Shown: positions 1-10,389 of the stretch, piece after piece
Layout: every line of letters starts with the position of its first letter
Position numbering within the stretch: position 1 is the first letter of the stretch
Assembly: GCA_964006375.1 (NCBI GenBank)
Contig: OZ023265.1
Location: 115,578,358 to 115,642,357 of the forward strand
Source of the DNA: Tillus elongatus
Lineage: Eukaryota; Arthropoda; Insecta; Coleoptera; Cleridae
Length of the DNA stretch: 64,000 nucleotides
Reading direction: 5' to 3'
Program-made: the position numbers and the translations under genes
Notes under the pieces: model-generated
Database searches by the model: none
Seen by the model: only the letters and a program-made list of their open reading frames with translations
Told to the model about the DNA's origin: nothing

Positions 1-559
1 CAAATAGTATTATGACTGATTTAATCGACAGATACCTAATGAACCAATTTTTTAATGATTAAACTAAATATCTTTTTTTTTTTGTTCTTCACAAATCTAT
101 TTATTTCCACAAAGTGAAGAGAGAGCTATTGCGCGGTTGGGCAAATCAGTATAAAAACAAATAGTAAGTCTTTAAATGATGATTTCAGACTTTTACTGTC
201 GGTGTTGCATGAAATACAAAAAATTTCCGCGCTATTTCGCTGTGATCGAACTCACTTCGTGGGCTTTTAGAGATTTAGGTAACCATAGCGACTGGTTTTC
301 TTAGTAGCTGGATTAAAACCGATGAGACATCGCTTTGGTAACCTTTCTCATTCTCGTGGGTGATGCAATCACCTGTGTTAATTGATTGTCGGCGATCACA
401 CACGCGTACCAGACATACACATCGTCGCAGTTATCGTCACCATTATTAGTTTTTCGAGTGGTATATGGGTTTCCCAATAGGAAGGATATGTTTGAAAACG
501 TCATGACAGCCATATTTAAAATGGTAAAAATGTCACCAGCTGTCATTTGTGTTTAGTAT
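1..559. other. AT-rich sequence without a recognisable gene
   Basis: No supported coding region, RNA gene or repeat boundary was found. The 77-codon open stretch on the minus strand (313-546) has no recognisable motif and lies just beside a transposase relic, so it is treated as chance. Confidence 0.4.
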
Positions 560-1330
560 AGTTTGACAATTCATCATGGCAAAATACACGTTTTAACAAC
601 GTTTGGTTATCATCCAAAAAATGTAAAAAAAGAAACGTTTTTTTTTTTGTTCGAAATCAACGTGATCTTCGTGATTTAGTTCCACACAATCGTCCTTGTG
701 TGCCTGCTATTCGTCGAATTGTTGAAAAATTCGAAACAAGTTTCACTTTACGCGATACCAGAACACCAATCGGACAACGAAACGCAAGAGACCAAGATAT
801 GATTGACGCTGTAAGTACCAGTGTTACAGCAGCTGCATATCGGTCGATTAATCGACGTTCTCAAGGGCTTGGCCTTTCAAGAACGACAACTTGGCGTATT
901 TTTAAAAATTGGTAAAAGATCGTATTGACTCAAGAACTGCAGTTACTTGACCCTCATAGGCATCGTGTGTTTGCTAATTGGGCTCTAGAGCATCTTCAAA
1001 TTATCCTCGTTCTTTTTTAAAAAAGTCACTTTTTCAGCACATTTCTGGTTAGGCAGCTCTGTAAACAGACAAAATTGTTGTTTTTGGTGTGAAAATAACG
1101 CACAACAGATGCCACCTTTGGATTTCTTTTTGTGGGGTATTTGAAGTCGTTGGTATATGCCAACAAACCTCGAACTAGGGACGCTTTAAAATTGAACATC
1201 GAACGCTGCATTAATGAAATTACACCCAATTTATTGCGAAAAGTCACCGCAAATTGTGTTCATCGAATTCGATCCTGCAAACCAAGCCGAGGTGGATATT
1301 TGAATCATGTGTAACTCAAAACATAATTGT
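560..1330 (+). pseudogene. Decayed DDE_3 (Tc1/mariner-superfamily) transposase relic
   Basis: Pieces of a cut-and-paste transposase appear in order but in different frames. An N-terminal helix-turn-helix of the kind annotated DUF4817 in insect genomes is at about 690-915 (PAIRRIVEKFETS, then GLSRTTTWRIF). Next comes LTQELQLLDPHRHRVF around 920-975. The C-terminal end is at about 1105-1314, with DFFLWGYLKSLVYANKP and a final SRGGYLNHV, the usual end of DDE_3 insect transposases. The central catalytic stretch is largely missing, so there is an internal deletion plus several frameshifts and stops. Seen: the motifs and their order. Known: this family layout. Inferred: an old non-autonomous copy. 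Terminal repeats were not located. Confidence 0.75.
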
Positions 1331-4088
1331 CATAAGTTGTGCTTTGAAATTTAAAAAAATGGTTTTTATCTCAAATATTATCTGTATGTATGTGCTGTCA
1401 AATATTTTGTATCTAATTTAATTTCAAAAATATCGTCCTGGCTGGAAAACCCTTTATATTTGGTGCATGTTTTCTATAAAAACCATTCCCGGTAATTGCG
1501 GGGAGTCTGTTTAGACTTAGCGTAAAATCGCCATCTCGGTTGATATTTTCAGGGTAACTCTGTACCTCTGCATCTAGGTTGCCTTTGATCTTATTTTACA
1601 CTGACAAGAACCAACACTTTTTCAAATAGGACTATATGGTTTTCTGAAATGGTATGCTGACCTAACGCCGACTTTTAAGGTTGCACTAGCGGTTGATGTC
1701 GTTGTTGATCTTTGATTTATGGTACACGGGGAAAACTCCAAAAACCACCAAAAGCAGGAGACTGGAGGATCAACGACATCTACGATCATTGCAACCTAAA
1801 AATTTGGCGTTGGCTGGCCTTGCTGCTTTGGAAAAAGGAATATCGCAAGAAAATAAGCAGGTAGACGCTTGAAATATAGAGACAAACCAAAAAAATATCA
1901 TCGAAGATGGCAGTTTTAAGTTAAGTAGAACCTCGCTACCCGCAATTAGCATCAGAAATGATGCCATGGGCCCTGACAACATTACACTATATACCATTGG
2001 AAAAATCAGGAATGGTGGGGTAATCTGTGGCGACGTCACTACCTGATACGCGACTGTCATCCACCGCCTCTAAATAAATACAGGCGATTACATAATCTAC
2101 AGGTATAAGTAGGGTTACCAGCTGTGGTGGGCGAAACGTTTACCAACCCACTAGGTGAGTTCGATCACTGTCAAACACCGCGAATATCATTTACAATGCG
2201 AAGGAATGAAAAAAATAGCGTTAAAATTACTAACTTTGTCCTATCCAAAATGATACAAGACTAGGGTTGGACACTGTGGCTGGAAACTGAAACAAAAAGC
2301 AGAATTATTTTTATTTCTATCCAAAATGCTTAATTACTTTTAGCTAAACTTTGCAGTTTTCCAGTTTGTAAACTACAAGACGTGTTGCTGCTTTTTTCTG
2401 TGATATTTACTTGAAAATGAGGTTTACATAATAAAATTTACATAGAACTATTAGTTCTTTTATCACTTGGCATATTTCTGTTATTGTTTTTTAAAGCATA
2501 GTGTATGCCTATTACCTTAGTGGTTGAAGTTGTATTTTGCCTTAGCTTCTGCTTTCCGTAAAATTTTCGTTTTAGTTTCTTTTTTTTTGATTTTACACAT
2601 TAAAGGTGTCCCTAACTAGTTGTCGTAACGCCTTATTATAGATTTTAAAGGCAACTTTTGACAATTATTGTCAAATTTATCATTTTTACAAGTGTGTCTT
2701 GTTGAGATGTTGGTGGATACATCTCCCCAACTAATTTGCCCTGAAACAGTTACTTAAGTATTATTGATAAAATTAAAAATTAAATGTGTTTTAAGTATTC
2801 ATTTCCTCTACCTTCTTTTGTTTGTGTTACATTTTGTTCCAAACTTAGTTCCTGCGGTACCCGCTACTTACTGTTTTGTTGTAGAGTTCGCTAGTTATTT
2901 ATTTCTTAATTAAGTGTTGCACTCTATCTAATAATTTGACTGCTGGCTTACATGCATGCTACTGAAATTTCGGTAGCTTTTTAATGCAGCAATTCACTAC
3001 AAATGTTTTAATACTTATAACCTTTTTTTATCTTTTATTTAAAAAAGTTTTAATTAACCTTATAATTGTGCAACTTTTGTCTCATTTAATCAACTTTGCA
3101 TCTCTTATCCCTTTAGAGTTGCCAATGGTGTCGACACTCAAAATACCTCATCGTCTATACTTTATTTCAATTATATTTTTAACCCGTAATTGTGTAATAA
3201 CGACGCCAAACATTTTTTACTGCTTGACTATAATACAAAAAATCACTATAATCCCAGTTTTTATTAGAAAATTTAATTTACTTTAAGGCAATGTTTCTTT
3301 AACGATAAAAATTTAAGAAAAATGGTCTTTACGAAATACTCAACTCATAAAACTTCAAGATAGAACCAACTCAAATGATTTACATAAAGAGGGTCAATTT
3401 GTACACTGCTTTTATAACAACGGGTAAGTTAGGTTAGGTAGAAAATAAACTTTTTCTGTTTAAAAAATCGTGGCTGTCATTAAGTTAAATATTTTACAAA
3501 TTTTTAGCAGTGCGTACTTTACCAAGTTGGGCGGCTCAATATTGCAAAAAATGCTGTTTTACATAAAGACCATAGGGGTTATAAAATTTTAATTATTTTT
3601 AATAAAGTTAGCTATGCAGAGACTTAAAGTATAAAAGATAAACAGTTTGTAGCCTGCAAAAAAATGGATTTAAATATTTCATTGCAGAAAAAAAAGTATA
3701 ACCTGTTATTACTAATACATTAAATTCAAGGTAATTGTGAAGGAAGCATATCTTGAAAATTAAAAATATTTGCGACTAACTGCTTTCCAGTTATTTGGAC
3801 AAAAACCCAATATGGTGCCCTTTTGAGGAACTGTTTTTCTAGATGCAATTTTGCATGTAAGTTACCTTAAATGGGTACATAGATAACTTAGAAATCTGCA
3901 ACAAGAAGGACCCTCTGTGTAATCAAAATGCCGATTGAATTATTTTTACGTAAGCCTAATCTACAGCTTGCTTTAATGAGGCTTCAGTTTTTATGTAATA
4001 TCAAAGTCATCGCATACATGCAAAATAACCATTTTCAGACGACATATTCCCTCTAATATATTTTCAAGTAGACATTTACTCGTTACAG
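1331..4088. other. Region upstream of the exon array, no gene recognised
   Basis: No exon resembling the downstream array was found. About 1440-2200 is richer in GC than its surroundings and holds a 40-odd codon open stretch (about 1900-2043, + strand) with no recognisable domain; it may be an old repeat. The remainder is AT-rich and featureless to the eye. The missing 5' exons of the array gene, if they exist, lie here or beyond the left edge. Confidence 0.35.
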
Positions 4089-4205
4089 AGTGGCAAAGAG
4101 AGCCCACAGAGACGAAGTATTGTTGAGATAGAAACCGTTGAAACAACTTATGAACCAGCAAACACCATAAAGAGGAGACCTAGTAATCGGAGGGAAATCA
4201 GTTCG
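4089..4205 (+). CDS. Repeated-exon gene, exon E1 (117 nt, phase 0-0)
   Basis: First visible member of a tandem array of paralogous exons. The acceptor is ttacag (4083-4088) and the donor is gtaagg directly after 4205; both ends are phase 0. The 39 codons include RRSIVEIETVETTYEP and IKRRPSNRR. The peptide is charged and polar, with no cysteine and no hydrophobic segment. E2 and E3 (6165-6281, 6991-7107) have the same length and the same two motifs, while flanking intron sequence does not align by eye, which argues for selection on the coding part. A second AG two bases downstream (4089-4090) could be used instead, but it would break the shared phase. I do not recognise the protein family. It is not known whether E1-E3 are used together or alternatively. 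Confidence 0.72.
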
Positions 4206-6164
4206 GTAAGGATCTAGTGCTCGTTGCTTTTCGCAACCCATTTTCATATTATAACCCCCAAAACAAAATTCATATCAATTTTTCATTCAGGTAATATATC
4301 ACTTTGCAATAGCAGAAGCAATATTTATTTCATCAACAAGCATGTAACTCACAAAACGATCTTCAGATGTTCGTTCTGTTGCGACCTCTTTCATTCGCAG
4401 ATTTATAATGCAAATTTGTAACAAGCTTAAAATATTGGTTAAAAAGTACAACCATTTACAAAAGTTCTCATGGCTTAGTTATTTGTATCAAAATGTTTAG
4501 TAAGTACAGTTTATGGTTATTTCTCTTGTGCAACTACCCAAGCTCTTCGTAGTTTATCAATGCAGTGTATCTACATTTGTTTACTATTTTCAGCTGTTGT
4601 TCCCTAACGTTCTGTTTCGCAACTTGTGTACATTTCAGTTGTCATAATATGCCCCTTCTTTTTGGTAACATGTGATAACTTTACTATAATTTTATAAAAG
4701 AATTATTTCGAAATCTGCTATGATGAGATTGTCACCTATGCGTTCACATTTTCAACACTTGTTTTAATTCCTTGGCTAACTTCATGTCAAGCCAACATAA
4801 AGATGTTTTTAAAGCTTTTATTGTAAGCGCTTAAAATATCCGATGGTTATCTCAGTGAGAGCTTTATAGAAAATAACTGATACAACACATATAAACAGTG
4901 GTTTAAAAACTAAACAATATCGTTCTGTTGATTCTATTCATATTACTCGAGGGAGGTGTACTCTTTCAATTAAAATAAATATTGAATTGCATGGGTTGCA
5001 TGTATATTCAATATATTCATAAATTAAAAGGCACACCAATTCTTATCAATTACCATTTAGACGCTTTTATCTATCCATTTTAAAGAGGTAAGTGCGCAAT
5101 TGAGTACACAATTGTTAAAAATTTCCGTATGCACAGATGATTCTTTAAAGAGCACCTGCTTTCTTGGATCTCGCAGATTTGCCCTTTGTCTATAAGAATT
5201 TTGGCAGAACTAAGGTTATCATATTACTGTGTCGTTTTTATTTATATTTGACTTGCTTTATTAGACAGTAATGATCTTAAATAAGAATACTAGTGTTTTT
5301 TATTCAGTACGTTTATACCACGGGGAGTCAAGCACTACTTGATAAGTGCGATCTTCGATTATTTTGCTCTTGCCAAATCGGCAAGATAAAATACTCAAAA
5401 TTGAAAACAGGTTTTAAAAATTTTGAAAAAATTACCTTTTGATAGCTGTTTAGCTTGATATTTGTTTTCTCGCGTACCATGGGTTGACTTTCTGTTGTCT
5501 CTTAAAAAAATGGCAGAACTAAGGTTGTAGTAGTATTTTATTGTTTTGTGAGCACATTTGACCTCTTGTGTTAGACAGTAATGTACTATTGTATTCTCTT
5601 TTGTTTGTCGCAGATTTCAGCCAACAACTACTGTTCTTTAATCTAACCTAAATATTTTGAAAGTATGTATTTATTCTGCTGTTGGTATATTTCCTGTTTA
5701 ACGTTCTGCATATTATCATTGCCGGGGTATATATATTTTTTTCCCTCAGGGCTCGTCCGCGGCCTTGCCGCCCCGATAGCACTGCAACCTTTGACCAGTG
5801 CTAAACCTCATCTATTTTTAATACATTACACTTTGTATTAGGTAATAAGCTAGGATACCTCTGTCACATGATTTAACCCAGCCTTGTCTTTAATCTAACC
5901 TAATTATTTTGGTACTATTTATTTCCACTGATGTTGGTATATTTGTTTGGTATGTCTTGCACATTATCATTGCTACGTTACATTCATGAACTTCATCTAG
6001 TTCTAAGTCATTAAACTGTTTAAACTGTTACCGCAAACACCCCAAATTAAATCCGTATGTTTCATAATTGTCTATATCTGGTGACTGGCTGCCATGACCT
6101 ATTTTTTGCATCGCTGTGGTTGCATAATAACTCATATGTAAAGTTTTTGCTGCATCACTTGCAG
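4206..6164 (+). other. Intron between E1 and E2 with internal duplications
   Basis: Two pairs of short diverged direct repeats are visible. A segment with ttggcagaactaaggtt at about 5202 recurs near 5510, each followed about 60 bp later by ttagacagtaatg. A segment starting atctaacctaa at about 5641 recurs near 5891, each ending in attatcattgc. These local duplications sit inside the exon array and suggest the intron itself grew by tandem duplication. A GC-rich patch at 5750-5790 has no coding signal that I can support. Confidence 0.5.
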
Positions 6165-6281
6165 AGTGGAAACAGCAGTCCCAAGAAAAGAAGCATTGTA
6201 GAAATAGAGACTGTTGAAACAACTTTTGAACCCGCCAACACGATAAAGAGGAGGCCTAGTAGTAGAAACGAAACAACATCG
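6165..6281 (+). CDS. Repeated-exon gene, exon E2 (117 nt, phase 0-0)
   Basis: Second array member. The acceptor is cacttgcag ending at 6164 and the donor is gtaagc from 6282. The 39 codons begin SGNSSPKKRSIVEIETVE and continue with TFEPANTIKRRPSSRNE, so they match E1 at most positions and E3 almost throughout. Both synonymous and replacement differences occur, but the core SIVEIET and the IKRRPSS box are unchanged. As with E1, the acceptor has an optional AG two bases on. Exon length divisible by three means inclusion or skipping would not shift the frame. Function unknown. Confidence 0.78.
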
Positions 6282-6393
6282 GTAAGCAGTGAATGTTTAT
6301 TTCACATATTAGAAGTAGTAAAAACACATGCCCTTGGAACATGGCTTCTGGAAATTTAGCAGCCGTTAAAAAACACATCTAAACGTAAATCAG

Positions 6394-6622
6394 AGTGTAT
6401 TTATCATGAGGACATTCCTTATTTTAGAAAGCGATTCCTTCCGTGTAAAAAAATGCTTTGACCGGTTTGTGATTAAACCAAGGAAATTTATGTCTGCATG
6501 ATGCACATAGTCACACATCTAAACATAATTGTCATTAGTTTATTCACGAAAACGTCAAAGCATTTATTTTACACAGAAAGTATCTCTTTCTAAAACAAGG
6601 TATTTCCCTTTGATAAATACAC
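6394..6622. repeat. Imperfect inverted repeat in the E2-E3 intron
   Basis: The left arm (about 6394-6462, gtgtatttatc...ctttgacc) is matched in reverse complement by the right arm (about 6552-6622, ending gataaatacac), with roughly 90 bp between. Arms are about 70 bp with mismatches and indels. It may be a small foldback element; no transposase is present. Confidence 0.55.
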
Positions 6623-6659
6623 TCTCAAGAACTGATTCACGACTACAATTTTAAACTCA

Positions 6660-6776
6660 ATTCAACTCCTACTGAAACCAACTTTTGTTGGCAGACATTC
6701 GTTAAATCTAAAAATGTGTTGTGGTAAACTGAATTAAGTAAAAGCTACCTATCAGTGCTCATCACGGGTTTTAAGC
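6660..6776 (+). mobile_element. Degenerate Penelope-type terminal fragment
   Basis: The sequence contains atgtgttgtggt followed about 35 bp later by tatcagtgctcatcac, in the same order as the tail of the Penelope-like 3' ends near 15.9, 31.3 and 42.2 kb. The hammerhead-like core present in better copies has decayed here. Confidence 0.5.
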
Positions 6777-6990
6777 TTTACATAGTTACCATAAACACTA
6801 AGTTTTTTACCATACGATTTCATGTAAGTTTGAAATATCTGCATAGCTTAAAACAGCAGTGGAAGGAAAACATTTTACCCATAAAAACATTTTGCTGCCA
6901 TCTATCAAGTTTCACTTTCATCAAGCTCAACCAGTCATATGAGGTTGTCATAAACTTTACATTACTAAACCATCCAAATACGAATTACAG

Positions 6991-7107
6991 AATGGAGGTA
7001 GTGACCCTAAGAAAAGAAGCATCGTTGAAATAGAGACTATTGAAACAACATATGAACCCACCAGCACTATAAAAAGAAGACCTAGTAGTAGGAACGAGAC
7101 AAAATCG
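6991..7107 (+). CDS. Repeated-exon gene, exon E3 (117 nt, phase 0-0)
   Basis: Third array member, preceded by cgaattacag (ends 6990) and followed by gtaagc (from 7108). The 39 codons start NGGSDPKKRSIVEIETIE and end with IKRRPSSRNETKS. It is the closest relative of E2, with the same KKRSIVEIET block and the same terminal SSRNET. Here only one AG is available, which supports the start chosen for E1 and E2. The next exon is 9 kb away because this intron has been filled by a non-LTR pair, a SINE, a split TA element, Penelope 3' ends and microsatellites. Function unknown. Confidence 0.78.
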
Positions 7108-7185
7108 GTAAGCTGATGATGATAACCTAGTCATAACGATGCGTTTTGTAAAACATAACTAACATTCTTTCTTATGTTTCTCTAG

Positions 7186-7187
<2 letters not shown>

Positions 7188-7266
<79 letters not shown>
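7188..7266. repeat. (TA)n microsatellite
   Basis: Uninterrupted TA repeat about 78 bp long immediately downstream of exon E3. The flanks do not match the TA-bearing element family seen elsewhere. Confidence 0.95.
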
Positions 7267-7269
<3 letters not shown>

Positions 7270-7678
7270 CAAGTTCAAGGTTATTCAAATACCATAAGGC
7301 ATTTACAGCGTTTTGAGGTTTTTATAAACAACACCTTACTACAAGATCGAAACGGTAATGGATTAAATTGTCTAAAATATTTGGCGAGTGGGTAAGTCCT
7401 GGCCAATCAGAAAGCAAGAAGCAAATGTTTATTTTGTCAAAATTAAATGTCAAAATGGCTATTTTTAGACAATCACTCTCGCGCAAATGCAGTTTATAAG
7501 GAACAAACTTCATTAATATTGTGCTTCACATGGTTGCTTCAAGTTACTAGTACATATTGAAACGGACCGTTTTTACCGGTTTTGATATGTAGTCACTTTA
7601 CTTTGAGACTGTCAGTTATCCCTAATTGGGCCACTGGTTGCAACAAAGGTAGATTGTAGATAGCAGATTGTTTAAGAG
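7267..7678. other. Intron sequence, nothing recognised
   Basis: AT-rich with no exon of the array, no recognisable repeat end and no plausible coding frame. Confidence 0.4.
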
Positions 7679-8300
7679 TTTTTTTTTTCGTTTGAGAGGG
7701 AGCGGAAAATCTTCAGAAGACATTTGGCCATCCAACGAGCTGTGCTGGATTCATTATGTCTGGAGAAATGCCTTACTAACTAAAAACCACCTCCCGCAGT
7801 GCGAAGCAGACCTGGAACTACCTTTCGGTATTACTTCAGACCAGCTTCTGCTTATGTAGCAGCTGTGCTATTTTGTTTCCCTTCCTGGTCCCTTTTCCTC
7901 ATTATTTCCATAACTACGCTTTCTATTGTTTTCCATTTTGTTTCTCTCTCTAACATATGATTGACTATGTTCTTTGCTGCCAGTTCTTCTCCAGTCTCCT
8001 TTGTAGCTCGTTCTCTTATCTCGTCCCACCTGATGCATTCTAGAACCGCGTGCTATGGTGTTTCATGTTCTCCACAATGGATGCACGTATCTGTGTTCGC
8101 CAGCCGGAATCTTGCCAGATAGGATCCGAGGTTGCCGTGCCCAGTCAAGAACTGCGTTAAGTAGTATCCTACTTTTCCATATTTTCGGGTAACCCAGGGC
8201 CTTATTTCTGGGATTAATTTTGTTTCCTCTTGCCATTCCTGCTAACATTTGCTCATCGTTTTCTGTTTTGATCAACTCTATTGTTTTCATCTTTCCCATA
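7679..8300 (-). pseudogene. R1-clade non-LTR retrotransposon, 3' end of pol
   Basis: Read on the minus strand, about 8250-7857 gives the C-terminal end of an R1-type ORF2: IPEIRPWVTRKYGKVGYYL, then LTQFLTGHGNLGSYL, then the zinc-knuckle-like CIHCGEHETP followed by HAVLECIRWDEIRERA, and near the end NIVNHMLERETKWK and VVMEIMRKRDQEG. The order and spacing are those of the R1 family after the reverse transcriptase. There is one in-frame stop inside the knuckle (TAG just after ETP). The 3' untranslated region runs from about 7856 to a poly-A, seen as a T run at 7679-7688, which gives the insertion end. The reverse transcriptase and everything 5' are missing, as expected from 5' truncation. Confidence 0.8.
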
Positions 8301-8388
8301 TGTGCGCTCTGCTACCAGTAGGTGTGTAGGAATCACTCCTGCTATGACCTGCGCTGCCTTAGTTGAAACTGTTCGGTAAGTTGTTTAA

Positions 8389-8886
8389 GGAGTCGTATAG
8401 GTCTTTGGCCTCTCAGTACTTCGACCCCAATGAGTCTCTTGTGCATGACTCTGTTTCCTAATAGTTGCACAAAAAGTTCAGGCTTTTTATATAATCCACT
8501 CTCTTCTTCGGAGTTAATTTACCTATTTCCTGTGGTGTTAGGGTCACCTCTCCAAGCTACTTAAGCATTTTGTAGAACTGAGCCATGCAGTCGCATGGCA
8601 AGTGTTCGGTTGTTCCTACTGCTTCAGTGCAGATGTTTAATGAGTCGTATAGTTCTTTGGCCCCTCAGCGCTTCGACTCCGAAGGGGCTTTTGTGAATGA
8701 CTATTTCCTAATAGTTGCATAAAAAGTTCAAACTTTTTATGTAGTCCACTGTCTTCTTGGCGGTTAATTTACCTATTTCCTGGGGTGTTAGGATCACCCC
8801 TTCAAGGTATTCAAGCATTTTGCAGACCTGAGCAATGCAGTCGCATGACAAGTATTCCGTTGTTTCTGCTGCTTCAGTGCAGCATC
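8389..8886 (-). repeat. Direct duplication of a non-LTR 3' end (about 253 bp unit)
   Basis: Two diverged copies lie in tandem, about 8389-8640 and 8643-8886. Each starts with tcgtatag-ttctttggcc-type sequence, contains cctaatagttgca, aaaaagttca and ttaatttacctatttcctg, and ends near gcttcagtgcag. On the minus strand they are the last codons and 3' tail of the retroelement described at 8690-9400, so its 3' end was duplicated in place. Confidence 0.7.
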
Positions 8887-9400
8887 TGCAGTTTTCATTG
8901 TCCGTCTTTCCCATCTTTATAAGGTGATATCTTACTGTGGAGTGCCTTGTGAAAAATCCTGTGATTATTCCCAAGCCTTTCCTGTTCAATCCAAGAAATA
9001 CTACAAACTTCTCTATTAATATGGTGATGAACCGTTTTGACTGTCATATGCCTAGCGTTTTCCTTCAGTATGACAACCAGTATGGCAGCATTCGGTTCCT
9101 CTCCCAAATATAAAGTTCGTTTCTTACGTGGCTTTTTGTTAGCCCACAGTAGGGGTCTGGACCATAGAATATGGTGTTGTTACTGCCCTTTTTGCAAGAC
9201 TGTCTGGTTCCTCGTTTCCTTCGGTGCCTTTTTTGTTCGCAGAAGTTGCTTGAAGATGTTTTGCGTTCCCAGGTTAGTTTAGACTCGGTTTTCAAAGATT
9301 TCTTTAGTACAGCCTGACTGCCTAGCAGGATGCAGATCTCTCTATTTCTGAGTCTTCTTTGTATGCACCTGAACACAGAGATTAATATCAAGCATTTCTG
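8690..9400 (-). pseudogene. Jockey-type non-LTR retrotransposon, RNase H and C-terminal end
   Basis: Two minus-strand frames overlap at 9065-9391 and 8708-8989. The upstream frame ends with KKGSNNTIFYGPDPYCGL and SHVRNELYIWERN, which resembles the end of the RNase H domain of insect jockey-like elements. The downstream frame has GIITGFFTRHSTVRYHL, then the zinc-knuckle-like CRCCTEAAETTEYLSCDC and LTPQEIGKL. The catalytic RNase H part is not intact and frameshifts separate the pieces. A relative of the same 3' end is on the + strand at 30107-30300. Clade placement (jockey/LOA side) is an inference from the domain order. Confidence 0.7.
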
Positions 9401-9595
9401 CTAGACAGATGGTGTAAGTTTTTCCTAGGGATTTAGCGAGTCTAAAGTCGGGTACAACTAATGTCACATTTAATTGTTTGTAAAGGAAGATGCTAAAACA
9501 AAGGCCTCTTCTGAAGAACAAATATTGCGTGACATGTCGTGTATGATAGGTTCTTAAATGTATGTTTTCATGATTGTTACATCATTTCATATGCC

Positions 9596-9951
9596 AGAGC
9601 CTCAGTGGTGTTGTGGTAAGAATGTGTGCCTCTGAACCGAAGGGTACTGGGTTCGATCCCAGGGTTCTTTTTTAACTTTTTCTGTACATACTGTAACATT
9701 AACATCAACCGACGTTGTGGCATTGTATTTGACTAAGTTGAATGTCTGCACGTTTCGCCCAACGGAAGGGGCGTAAAGCTGCCGGTCCCGTGTCCATGCG
9801 ATGTGGGACACGTTAAAGATCTCTACTTTCCTGACACAACGGCAGGGGTTCGGCAAAATTTTCAGGATAGTGAGCTGAAACTGCTCCCTGGCTTCGGTGA
9901 TTGGCCATATTTGCAGGAATAGACCGACGTTAGAGAAGCAAATACACACAA
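9596..9951 (+). mobile_element. tRNA-derived SINE, full copy with target-site duplication
   Basis: The copy begins with a tRNA-like head (A-box region cctcagtggtgttgtgg, B-box GGGTTCGATCCC at about 9650-9661). The body contains gatgtgggacacgtta and cggtgattggcc, and the end is agaccgacgtta. Direct repeats atttcatatgcc flank it at 9584-9595 and 9952-9963, which is a 12-bp target duplication. The same family recurs in this window on both strands. Confidence 0.88.
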
Positions 9952-10189
9952 ATTTCATATGCCTAAAATTTGCAGAAATGAATCTAAAGTTAACCCTTTT
10001 CGCCAGTCTCACATCGAAAGCTCACAGTATTTCATCAATCTCAAAATGTCGAGACGCAGAGAGAATGCGTTACGGTGGAGAATTGTGATTAAAAATAGTT
10101 TTCAAAATAATTATTGTTAGTTAAATTAGCTAATAAAAAATTAAATTTTGGTTTACAAAGTAAACATCACCTTTTTAATAGAACACTCT

Positions 10190-10314
10190 GCATCTTGGTT
10201 GTTTTAGCGAATTGTCGTATAAAAAAAAACTATTGGAGAGATTTCGACTTTTGAATTAAAAAAAAAGTCTTTAAATGAGCGCGCACTAGGATCCAAATCA
10301 GGGGTTTGTTTTTA

Positions 10315-10385
<71 letters not shown>
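10190..10385 (+). mobile_element. Left half of a TA-microsatellite element (split copy)
   Basis: The sequence tagcgaattgtcgtat, then gagatttcgacttttgaa, then aaatgagcgcgcactagg, then (TA)n from 10319 matches the left part of the TA elements near 31.5 and 38.1 kb. The matching right half begins at 13252 after an inserted 2.8-kb element. Confidence 0.7.

Positions 10386-10386
<1 letters not shown>

Positions 10387-10389
<3 letters not shown>

Noticed and set aside
3360..3423. Possible additional array exon before gtaagt (EPTQMIYIKR resembles EPANTIKR)
   Set aside because: The acceptor has no pyrimidine tract and the length (64 nt) breaks the phase-0 rule shared by all eight exons.
9602..10012. 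136-codon frame on the minus strand and the frames at 14522-14956 and 35430-35672
   Set aside because: They coincide with tRNA-derived SINE copies, in both orientations; the similar peptides come from the shared SINE body.
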